From positions 1-50,671 of the forward strand of contig JAOACP010000013.1 of the NCBI GenBank assembly GCA_026417795.1: a stretch of DNA of 50,671 nt, written 5' to 3'. Each line of letters starts with the position of its first letter. Position 1 is the stretch's first letter. The position numbers and the translations under genes are program-made. Positions 1 to 8,482 of this stretch are shown piece after piece. Source of the stretch: Thermanaerothrix sp. (GTDB lineage Bacteria; Synergistota; Synergistia; Synergistales; Synergistaceae). The notes beneath the pieces are model-generated. The model was given only the letters and a program-made list of their open reading frames with translations, had not been told where the DNA came from and searched no databases.

Positions 1-756
1 GAAGCCGCTGCCGCCGGATATCATCTTGCGCCCCGCCTCCGCCAGCTCCGGGGTTATCACGGAGCTGGGCTTGGCTATGTTCTCCTTCATGACCATCTCC
101 GCCTTCGGGTGGCACACTATGTTGCCCTCCCGGTCAAGGAGGAACCCGTAACCCTTGCCGAACACCGTGTAGGAGGTGATCATCTTCGAGAGCACCGCCA
201 GGTCCACGTCTATGCCCGCCACACCAAGACGCTTGCCGGAGGAGTCCTTCACCGGAGTCGCAACGGTTATGACCAGCCCTCCGGTGTTGGCGTCCACGTA
301 AGGGGCGGTGAGCACCACCTTGTCCTCCTGCACCGCCTGGATGTACCAGGGGCGCTTCCTGGCGTCGTAATCGGGCTTCTCCACCCAGTCGCCGCCGGTC
401 CCCACCTTGCCGGAGGACTCCAGCCCCACGTACATCTCAAGCACGTTGAGGTCCTTGGCGGAGGCCTTGAAATACCGGGCCATGATGGGCTCCAGGTCGT
501 CGTCGGTGACCGCCTTGCCGGTCTCCAGGAGCTCCGCAGCGCCGCTTGCTATGCCGAGGGTGAGGGTCTTGAGCTCGCTGAAGTACTGGTCCACCTGGTT
601 GGCGCTGTTGTTTATCATCTCAAGCCCCAGGGTGTTAACCTGGTTGTTCAGGATGGAGTGGCTTTGATAGGCCACCGCCAGCACCATGGCCCCCAAGAGG
701 ACCGTTACCCCCAACCCCAACACCAACAGCTTCTTGGCTATGGAAAGGTTTCGCAT
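1..756 (-). CDS. Methyl-accepting chemotaxis protein, dCache_1 sensor (partial, C-terminus off the window)
   Basis: The open frame runs off the left edge, leaving 252 codons. The ATG start has a GGAGGGGGG ribosome site just upstream. An N-terminal membrane helix (about residues 8-28, rich in L/V/G/A) is followed by an extracellular sensor with the dCache signature YDARKRPWY, then YVD, then GIDVD. The spacing Y, R+5, W+7, Y+8, Y+23, D+25 matches the known amino-acid-binding dCache motif (dCache_1AA). The second membrane helix, HAMP and signalling domain would lie beyond position 1. Inference: a chemoreceptor for amino acids, which suits an amino-acid fermenter. The ligand cannot be read from sequence. 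Confidence 0.88.
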   Translation of the reverse strand, partial: MRNLSIAKKLLVLGLGVTVLLGAMVLAVAYQSHSILNNQVNTLGLEMINNSANQVDQYFSELKTLTLGIASGAAELLETGKAVTDDDLEPIMARYFKASAKDLNVLEMYVGLESSGKVGTGGDWVEKPDYDARKRPWYIQAVQEDKVVLTAPYVDANTGGLVITVATPVKDSSGKRLGVAGIDVDLAVLSKMITSYTVFGKGYGFLLDREGNIVCHPKAEMVMKENIAKPSSVITPELAEAGRKMISGGSGF

Positions 757-892
757 AGGATGCCCCCCTCCGCAAAATATGATGCCTGGCTTCTCATACT
801 ACATCCTGTCCGGTTCTGTTGGTAGTGGCATAATTTTTAATTACAGTTGTTACTTAATGCCCCTCGGGGACATCTTTGACTCTGACAAGTTC

Positions 893-923
893 AAGGCGGG
901 AAGGGCAAGCCCCCTCCCGCCTT
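893..923 (-). terminator. Hairpin downstream of the aldolase-like gene
   Basis: Inverted repeat with arms AAGGCGGGA and TCCCGCCTT around an inner GGG/CCC pairing. It lies 17 bases past the stop of the aldolase-like gene. On the minus strand it is followed by TTGAACTTG, so the U-tract is weak. Confidence 0.5.
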
Positions 924-939
924 GGATCTGCGCCAAAAC

Positions 940-2214
940 CTAATCGCTATAGTCACCGCCGCCCTTGGATGAGGAGTTGGGGGCCTTCTCGGGCCCGTAC
1001 TGGGATCTCACCCCAAGGATCTTCCGCTCCGGGGAGGCGTTGTGGTCCGGACGGCGCAGGGCCACCTCCATAACCTTCTCGGCGGTCCCCTCGGCGCCGA
1101 AGGCCTTTATGAACCGCTCGGCCCACCAAGCTATCTCGTCCACTATCCGCTCCTTCACGTGATCCGGCTCCTCCATTATGGCGTCGTGGAACGGCAGGTT
1201 CAGCTTCTTGTAGTCACCGCTCTTGCGGCTCATCCCCTTGGAGTCGCACCACTCCACCATCCGGTTCCAAAGCTCCAGGCTCACCCCCCTGGAGGGGTCC
1301 TTGACGTATGAACCGTCCCTTATGACCGCGTTGCCCGTGTCCTGGTCCATCTCAAGGCCGAACACCACGTTCTGGAAGAGAGTTGCCACGTTGCCCTTCC
1401 TTATGCCGTACTGGCGGAAGGCCTTGACCTTCTCAAGGGGAGTGCCCGATATGCCGTGCTGGGCTATGGCCACCCCGTAGGGGGCTATGGCGTCGGCTAT
1501 CTCCTTGGTCCTGTTGAGGTCTATCCCCTCCACCACCCCGGCGGAGGCGTCGTAGGTGCCGTGCAGGCTTCCGTTGGATATGGCAAGGTAGTCCGGGAAA
1601 ACGCCCCAGGCGTTGAGCCCTCCCACGAAGTAGAGGGCCTCCTCCACGGTGGACAGCTCCCCCGCCCCCTTTATCTCCCCCACCTCCACCTCAAGGCCAA
1701 GGCCCGAGGGTATCCAGTCCGCCAGGTCCCGGGTGGCCCTGAGGTTCTCGTAATCCGGAAGGTGCGACGCGTCCAGCGCCACGGAGGTAAAGCCCCGGGA
1801 TATGATGTGCTGCAGGTGGAAGACACCCTTCAGCACGTCCTCCTCCCCCTTGATGCCGTAGTGGTCCACGTGGAGGGCGAAGACCACCCCGTGCCCCATC
1901 TCCCGGGAGAACTCCAGGGCGTACTCCGGTATGTTCTCGTAGTTGGCCCCGCAGTAGGTGGACTCCGACTTGGCAAGCTCCAGGTACACCGCGGCGCCGC
2001 ACCTCTTGGCCCCCTTGAGAACCCCCTTTATCACCAGCGCGTTCCTGGCGTTGGCCGCGAGGGCTATGGCCCCCGCCTCCTTCATGGCCTCCGCTATGTC
2101 CCTGCCGCTCACCAAAGCCACGTCCTCCCCGCCGAAACGGGCCTGAACGTTCAACGGCCGGCGCTTCAACAGCTCCTTATAGGAACTTTTGTTAACATCC
2201 ACCATGGGGAACAC
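940..2214 (-). CDS. Class II fructose/tagatose-bisphosphate aldolase-like protein
   Basis: About 424 residues. Class II (metal-dependent) aldolase landmarks are visible: ALHVDHYG (residues 113-120, metal-binding histidine region), SVALDASHLP (144-153), LEVEVGEI (174-181), ISNGSLHG and GNVATLFQN. It is longer than typical FbaA/GatY proteins (about 280-360 residues) because of a C-terminal extension ending in a Ser/Gly-rich tail. The start is ambiguous: GTG at 2214 or ATG at 2205, both behind AGGAAGGAG. It lies 60 bases after the AOR-family gene and probably belongs to the malic enzyme-tag-AOR operon. The exact sugar phosphate substrate is not determined. Confidence 0.8.
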   Translation of the reverse strand: MFPMVDVNKSSYKELLKRRPLNVQARFGGEDVALVSGRDIAEAMKEAGAIALAANARNALVIKGVLKGAKRCGAAVYLELAKSESTYCGANYENIPEYALEFSREMGHGVVFALHVDHYGIKGEEDVLKGVFHLQHIISRGFTSVALDASHLPDYENLRATRDLADWIPSGLGLEVEVGEIKGAGELSTVEEALYFVGGLNAWGVFPDYLAISNGSLHGTYDASAGVVEGIDLNRTKEIADAIAPYGVAIAQHGISGTPLEKVKAFRQYGIRKGNVATLFQNVVFGLEMDQDTGNAVIRDGSYVKDPSRGVSLELWNRMVEWCDSKGMSRKSGDYKKLNLPFHDAIMEEPDHVKERIVDEIAWWAERFIKAFGAEGTAEKVMEVALRRPDHNASPERKILGVRSQYGPEKAPNSSSKGGGDYSD

Positions 2215-2274
2215 ACTCTCCTTCCTGTTTAAACGGACCTGCGGCCCGATATGTGCAGCCTTTTGCCCTTTATC

Positions 2275-4122
2275 TTAATCCAAAGGCAACCCAAGCGCCA
2301 GCCTCACGCTCTCCGTGGGGTTGCCCTGGTCATCCCAGCCCATCAGGTTGTAGAACATCATAAGGGCCTTCCGGTACTCCTCGGGGTCTATGGGGCTGTC
2401 CTTGAACGGCCCGTGGGGCAGGGGTTGGTGCATCTTCCCGGGGAGCATGTCGTCCTCCATCGAAAGCCCAAGGCGGCGGTTTATTATCCTGGCGGCGCAG
2501 TGCCCCCGGTGGCCCATCTTGGATATCTCAAGGAGGGAGGTCTTCCAGCCAGTCATGGACTCCACCAGGTCCGGGATCCGCTCCAGCGGGAAGTAGCTCC
2601 GGGGGGCGAAGACGAAGTAACATCCCCCCAGGTGGTTTATGGCCCCCCATATCTTCCAAAGCTCCGCCATGGCCGCCACCTTGGAGGGGGCGAAACCGGT
2701 GAGGTCCATGCTGTCCAGTATCCCAAGGGGCTTCACCGCCTGACAGCCGAAGGACTCTGGGTTCGTAAAGAGGGTGTCGTAGGGTACCTGAAGGTGGTCA
2801 GCCCCAGCGGCGGCCACCCCGTAACCCAAGGCCACCCCCACCTTTCCCCTGGGGTCGTGCATGGCCATCTCCTGCCCCTTTATGGTAAGGCACAGCTTCT
2901 CGCTGCCCCGGCCTATGCGCCGGGCGGCCCTGTAGGTACCCTCCGCCAGAACGTCGCCGATGCCCACCCGGGAGGCTATGAGCTCCACCATGCGGAGCAT
3001 CCCCTCCGCATCGCCGAAGCCCTTCAGGTTCGCCTCCTCCCATGTGACTATCCCCTCCTCCACGCACTCCATGAGCCACGCTATGGACATGCCGCAGGAA
3101 ATGGTGTCAAGGCCGAAGCGGTTGCAGAGCTCGTGGGCCTTCAGCACCGCCTCCAGGTCGTCCACCCCGCAAAGGCAACCGAAGGACGCCAAGGTCTCGT
3201 ACTCAGGCCCACCGTAGCGGGGGTCCGCGTTGAAGCGCCCGCCGCCCGCCACCCGCTTGCACCGGACCGCGCAGGCAAAACACCCCCCCCGGTCCAAAAG
3301 GTACCGGTCCGTGAGGGCCTCATGTCCTATCTCATGGGCCCCCTCGAAGATACCCTCACGGAAGTTCCTGGTGGGGAGCATGCCCATTGAGTTAAGACCC
3401 ATCAGGGTGGCGGAAGTGCCGTACCGGTGAAGCCCCATGGCCCCGGGATGATCCCTCCAGCCCGAGAAGAGCCGCTGAAGCTCCGCCACCATCCCCCGGT
3501 CCTTGGGCTCCAGGGCCTTAGGGGGAGGGCACGCCACGGCCTTAACGTTCTTGGAGGCCATGACAGCCCCCATGCCCGCCCGGCCGTTCACGTGGTGTAG
3601 GTCGTTTACAAGGCACGAGAACCGGACCCCCCTCTCCGCCGCAGGCCCCGCCACCACGGCGGTGCAGCGGCCGTGCCGCTCGTAAAGGGCGTCCATCACC
3701 TCGCCGGTCTCAAGGCCCCGGAGGAACTCACCATCCAACACCGAAACCTCCCCGCCCTCCACCCAGAGGTAGCACATCCTGCCGTGCCGGCCCGTCATCA
3801 CCACGGCGTCGACCCCCTGGGACCTCATGGCGGGGGCGAAAAACCCCCCCCCCCCGCCCTCCCCGTATCCGAAGGACAGGGGGCTTCTGGCGTAGGCGCC
3901 GTAGCGGCACATGCCGTGAAAGGGCATCCCCGTGAGAAGCCCCGCCGCAAGGATGAATACGTTGTCGAGCCCCAAGGGGTCCACGCAGGGGGATAGCCTT
4001 TCCATCAACACCGGAAGGGCCAGCCCCTTGCCCCCTCCCCACCGGCGGGTCTCCACCTCGTCCACCTTCTCCCGCCTGGTCTCGCCGGAGGTAAGATCCA
4101 CCCAGTACCTGTTAAGCTCCAT
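2275..4122 (-). CDS. Aldehyde:ferredoxin oxidoreductase family protein (tungsten/molybdenum pterin)
   Basis: About 615 residues, the usual AOR length. The ATG at 4122 is chosen because GGAGG sits 8 bases upstream; the longer open frame adds 35 residues with no family match. AOR features: GRAGMGAVMASKNVKAV, the [4Fe-4S] ligands CFACAVRC (C281, C284, C288), and a late Cys in LGGCYF as probable fourth ligand. The family oxidises aldehydes to acids with ferredoxin as acceptor, using a bis-pterin W or Mo cofactor. It overlaps the upstream glycosylase gene by 11 bases, implying translational coupling. A run of 12 G residues (coding strand) encodes Gly repeats near residue 90. The specific aldehyde is unknown. 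Confidence 0.9.
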   Translation of the reverse strand: MELNRYWVDLTSGETRREKVDEVETRRWGGGKGLALPVLMERLSPCVDPLGLDNVFILAAGLLTGMPFHGMCRYGAYARSPLSFGYGEGGGGGFFAPAMRSQGVDAVVMTGRHGRMCYLWVEGGEVSVLDGEFLRGLETGEVMDALYERHGRCTAVVAGPAAERGVRFSCLVNDLHHVNGRAGMGAVMASKNVKAVACPPPKALEPKDRGMVAELQRLFSGWRDHPGAMGLHRYGTSATLMGLNSMGMLPTRNFREGIFEGAHEIGHEALTDRYLLDRGGCFACAVRCKRVAGGGRFNADPRYGGPEYETLASFGCLCGVDDLEAVLKAHELCNRFGLDTISCGMSIAWLMECVEEGIVTWEEANLKGFGDAEGMLRMVELIASRVGIGDVLAEGTYRAARRIGRGSEKLCLTIKGQEMAMHDPRGKVGVALGYGVAAAGADHLQVPYDTLFTNPESFGCQAVKPLGILDSMDLTGFAPSKVAAMAELWKIWGAINHLGGCYFVFAPRSYFPLERIPDLVESMTGWKTSLLEISKMGHRGHCAARIINRRLGLSMEDDMLPGKMHQPLPHGPFKDSPIDPEEYRKALMMFYNLMGWDDQGNPTESVRLALGLPLD

Positions 4123-4697
4123 TCCCAGAACCTCCGTTCCTGTTCGAAGAATGCCTGAAACACTCCACCCCGTGGTCGTCCACCGCCCCAACGGCCTGCA
4201 TGAGGGAATAACAAACCACCGGCCCAACGAAGGCGAACCCCAGGGACTTGAGCCGCCGGGAGAGGGCCTTGGACTCCTCGGTGCTGGCGGGAAGGGCCTC
4301 CCATATGCTGCGGCGGTTCACCCTGGTCACCCCCCCCACCGCGGACCAAACCTCATGGGATAGGGACAGCCCCCGGTCCCACATGGAAAGCAGCGCCCTG
4401 GCGTTGTTCAGCACCCCCAGGACCTTGCGGGGGCTTCTTATCATAAACGGCGCCTCAAGGGCCCTCATCATCCCATCTTCGTCCATTTCAGCCAACTTGA
4501 CCGGGTCGAAGCCGGAGAGGGCCCCCATCAAGAAGGGCCTCCTCTTCAATATGAGCAGCCAGGAAAGCCCGCACTGGAACACCTCAAGGCAGAGGTGCTG
4601 GAAGATCTTGACCTCGTCCCTCTCGGGAGTTCCCCACTCCCGGTCATGGTATTCGATGTACAGCGGGTCCTTAAGGGCCCAGCAGCACCTTACCCTT

Positions 4698-4708
<11 letters not shown>
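4112..4708 (-). CDS. tag: DNA-3-methyladenine glycosylase I
   Basis: 198 residues, close to E. coli Tag (187). It excises 3-methyladenine from alkylated DNA. The N-terminus RCCWALKDPLYIEYHDREWG closely matches the Tag family. The four zinc ligands are present: C9 (or C8), H21, H179 and C183 in DDHGVEC. The segment LKSLGFAFVGPVVCYSLMQA is also characteristic. It is sandwiched between malic enzyme (11-base overlap at its start) and the AOR-family gene (11-base overlap at its end). A DNA repair gene inside a metabolic operon is unusual and may reflect convenience of co-transcription rather than shared function. Confidence 0.95.
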
Positions 4709-5891
<1,183 letters not shown>

Positions 5892-5940
5892 CACTCCTTC
5901 CGATGTAAAGCTACGCCAAGGATGATGAAAAATCAAATGT

Positions 5941-5968
5941 TTATCAACCCTACCACAGGGGTTATACT
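5941..5968 (+). promoter_or_regulatory. Candidate sigma-70-type promoter for the GGDEF gene
   Basis: TTATCA (or TTTATC one base earlier) and TATACT are separated by 16-17 bases, 32 bases before the TTG start. It lies in the divergent gap with malic enzyme. Confidence 0.45.
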
Positions 5969-6000
5969 TACAGTTATAGCAGCGCGGGGAGGATGGTTAC

Positions 6001-7215
6001 TTGCGAGCGGCGGACCCCTACAGCTTGATACTGGCGTTCCTGACGGTCCAGGCGGCTGTCCTGGGGGCACTTCTGGCGGACCTCAACAAGGACAGGGACG
6101 CCAGGGATTCCGGCTTCCTCCTGGGGAGGGTTCTCCAGATCCTCGGGTGGTCCATGATATTCTACAGGGACGTGCTCCCGGACTGGATGTCCGTGAGCGT
6201 GGGCAACTCCGTCATGTTCGCCGGCATATGCCTGGACGCCACCACGTTGGTTAAACTCTCAAGGCCCACACCCCGCTGGTTTCGCCGGGCGGCGGTGGCC
6301 ATTCTGGCCTCCTTCGTGGGGACGGTGCTCCTGGAGCTCCCAGGGGCCTTGCGGCGGGACCAGGTGATGATGATAGGAACCTTAATCCACGGGAGCCTCA
6401 TGGCGGTGAGCTCCTACATGTTCTTCTCCGCCCCTAAGACGTCCCCCCTTAGAATGGTGCTATCCGCCTCCTACGGCGCCGCGGCGGCGGTGCTCTGCTG
6501 GAGGGCATGGTGGCTTACGGGAATAAGCCTGTACCGCCTCACGGATCCATCGCTGCCCCAGGTGGCCTCCATACTGGCCGCCTTCGGCATATCCACCGTG
6601 AGCGCCATATCCTACGGACTCCTCAAGAAGGAATGGGCCATCCAGCAGATGCGGGTCCTGGCGGACCAGGACGGGCTCACGCACCTGTACAACCGCAGGG
6701 CCTTCATCCGCATCGGCGGCGAGATGTTCCAGCGGGCCCGTTCCAACGGGACGCCCCTTTGGGCCATGATGATAGACGTAGACAACTTCAAGGATATAAA
6801 CGACACCTACGGCCACAGCGCCGGAGACGAGGTCATATCGGACTTGGCCTTCATAATACGAAAGGTGCTGGCGTGCCACACCACGTGCCGCTACGGCGGC
6901 GAGGAGTTCGCGGCCCTCATCCTCGACGCGGACCACCCCAGGGCCTTAGCCCTGGCGGATGCCCTGATAGAAGAGGTGCGGCGGAGCTCCGTCATGGGCA
7001 TATCGTACACCGTGAGCATAGGCCTTGCTCAGATGAAGGACCACAAGAACGTCCACGGCCTCATCAACGACGCCGACGCCGCCATGTACCTGGCCAAACG
7101 GTTAGGACGCAACCGGGTTGAGGTTTACCGGCCGGGGAACCCCTTTGGGGCGGCACCCCTTATGCCGGAACAGGGAGGGCCAAAGGCGCCGGAAGAGGCC
7201 ATGCACAGCTATTGA
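6001..7215 (+). CDS. Membrane-bound diguanylate cyclase (GGDEF domain)
   Basis: 404 residues, TTG start 8 bases after GGGGAGG. The first ~205 residues contain about six or seven hydrophobic segments, an integral membrane sensor region of no named family that I recognise. The GGDEF domain follows: DGLTHLYNRRAF (224-235), DVDNFKDINDTYGHSAGD and the active-site GGEEF at 299-303, so it should make cyclic-di-GMP. The allosteric RxxD inhibition site expected just before GGEEF is absent (LACH is in that position). It is divergent from the malic enzyme operon and 94 bases upstream of the FKBP gene. Confidence 0.93.
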   Translation: MRAADPYSLILAFLTVQAAVLGALLADLNKDRDARDSGFLLGRVLQILGWSMIFYRDVLPDWMSVSVGNSVMFAGICLDATTLVKLSRPTPRWFRRAAVAILASFVGTVLLELPGALRRDQVMMIGTLIHGSLMAVSSYMFFSAPKTSPLRMVLSASYGAAAAVLCWRAWWLTGISLYRLTDPSLPQVASILAAFGISTVSAISYGLLKKEWAIQQMRVLADQDGLTHLYNRRAFIRIGGEMFQRARSNGTPLWAMMIDVDNFKDINDTYGHSAGDEVISDLAFIIRKVLACHTTCRYGGEEFAALILDADHPRALALADALIEEVRRSSVMGISYTVSIGLAQMKDHKNVHGLINDADAAMYLAKRLGRNRVEVYRPGNPFGAAPLMPEQGGPKAPEEAMHSY

Positions 7216-7309
7216 CCCCTTAAGGCCCTCATCACCCGGGGCGGTGGCTAAAAAGCGGTTTTGCTGTTACCATTGCCCAAGGCCCGAAGGCCCAAAGGAA
7301 GGACGTGAT

Positions 7310-7744
7310 ATGATGGGGCTTAAGGTGGAGAAGAACGACCGGGTAAGGGTTCATTACGAGGGCACGCTGGATGACGGCACCGTCTTCGACTCCTCTGAGG
7401 GCAGGGAGCCCTTGGAGTTCGTGGTGGGGTCCGGCGCGGTCATAAGCGGCTTCGACTCCGCGGTCATTGGCATGGCGGAGGGGGAGAGCAAGGATGTCAA
7501 CATCCCCTGCGGGGAGGCCTACGGTCCCTGGAGCGAGGAGCTGGTGTTCAACGTCCAGCGGGAGGCGTTCCCATTCGAGCCCGAGGAGGGCATGGTGGTT
7601 CGGCTTAGCCTCCCCTCGGGGGAGGACATGGCCGCCACGGTCTGCGCCGTGGACGAGCAGATGGTCACTCTGGACGCCAACCACCCGCTGGCGGGGAAGG
7701 ACCTCAACTTCCGCATAACCCTGGTGGAGATAGACCGGCGGTAG
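7310..7744 (+). CDS. FKBP-type peptidyl-prolyl cis-trans isomerase (SlyD-like)
   Basis: About 144 residues starting at ATG 7310 behind GGAAGGA; the in-frame extension upstream is non-coding in character. VHYEGTLDDGTVFDSS and the FEFVVGSGAVISGFDSAVIGM-type segment mark the FKBP fold. The insert (about residues 70-125) resembles the SlyD insert-in-flap chaperone domain. There is no histidine-rich metal-binding tail, unlike E. coli SlyD. It catalyses proline isomerisation and assists folding in the cytoplasm. It is followed 34 bases later by a nitroreductase. Confidence 0.93.
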   Translation: MMGLKVEKNDRVRVHYEGTLDDGTVFDSSEGREPLEFVVGSGAVISGFDSAVIGMAEGESKDVNIPCGEAYGPWSEELVFNVQREAFPFEPEEGMVVRLSLPSGEDMAATVCAVDEQMVTLDANHPLAGKDLNFRITLVEIDRR

Positions 7745-7778
7745 CGAAAGACAAAGGCCTGGGAAGGGGGCGGATGCC

Positions 7779-8333
7779 GTGACGGGACCCTACGGGAGCT
7801 TCCTGGATCTCGCCAGGGAACGGTTCAGCTTGAGAAAGTTCTCCAGCCGCCCGGTGGAGGACGGGGTGCTCCTTCGTTGCGCCGAAGCGTCGCGGCTTGC
7901 TCCCTCGTCCTGCAACGGTCAGCCCTGGCGGCTATTCATGGCCAACCGCCGGGAGGTGGTGGAGCTGCTAGGGGAAGCCGCCTTCGGCGGCCCTTACGGC
8001 ATGAACTCCTTCGCAAAGGCCGCCCCCGCCCTGGTGGTGGTGGCCTCGTCCCCCCTGCCCTGGACCGCCCGGATCGGGCAGTTCATAGGCGGCGTGCCCT
8101 TCGCCCCCTGCGACGCCGCGGTGGCGGCGGAGCACTTCGTGCTTCAGGCCCAAAGCGAGGGCTTGGGGAGCTGCTGGATAGGGTTCTTCAACTTCAAGGC
8201 CGTCGCCCGGTTTCTGAAGCTCGAGAGGGGGCTTAGACCCCTCTTCATGCTGGCCCTTGGATACCCCCCCGAGGGGTTCGCCCAACCCAAACGGGTCCGA
8301 AAACCCCTGGAGGAGCTGGCAAGGCTCCTATAG
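7779..8333 (+). CDS. Nitroreductase family protein
   Basis: 184 residues, GTG start behind GGAAGGGGG. Family features: RFSLRKFSSRPVEDG at the N-terminus, LAPSSCNGQPWRLFM (FMN contact region), AAEHFVLQAQSEGLGSCWIGFFN and MLALGYPPEG near the C-terminus. Such proteins are homodimeric FMN enzymes that use NAD(P)H. The substrate is unassigned. It is last in the plus-strand group and is followed by a strong hairpin terminator. Confidence 0.9.
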   Translation: MTGPYGSFLDLARERFSLRKFSSRPVEDGVLLRCAEASRLAPSSCNGQPWRLFMANRREVVELLGEAAFGGPYGMNSFAKAAPALVVVASSPLPWTARIGQFIGGVPFAPCDAAVAAEHFVLQAQSEGLGSCWIGFFNFKAVARFLKLERGLRPLFMLALGYPPEGFAQPKRVRKPLEELARLL

Positions 8334-8366
8334 GCCACTGCAGGGGAAGACGTCCCACATAACCAC

Positions 8367-8395
8367 AAGGGCCCGGGGAACAGCCCCGGGCCCTT
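8367..8395. terminator. Bidirectional hairpin between convergent genes
   Basis: Perfect 12-base arms AAGGGCCCGGGG and CCCCGGGCCCTT around the loop AACAG. It lies between the nitroreductase (plus) and the chemoreceptor-PhnD fusion (minus). Confidence 0.75.
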
Positions 8396-8482
8396 GCGGC
8401 CTTCTGCGTCCCGCAACAGGCTTACGGGGCTTGGGCGCCAGGCTCAACCAAGCCTTAAGAAGACACCGCGGCCCAAGGCCCG

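Noticed and set aside
4123-4227. 35-residue N-terminal extension of the AOR-family protein
   Set aside because: It overlaps tag and lacks family similarity; GGAGG is placed correctly for the internal ATG at 4122.
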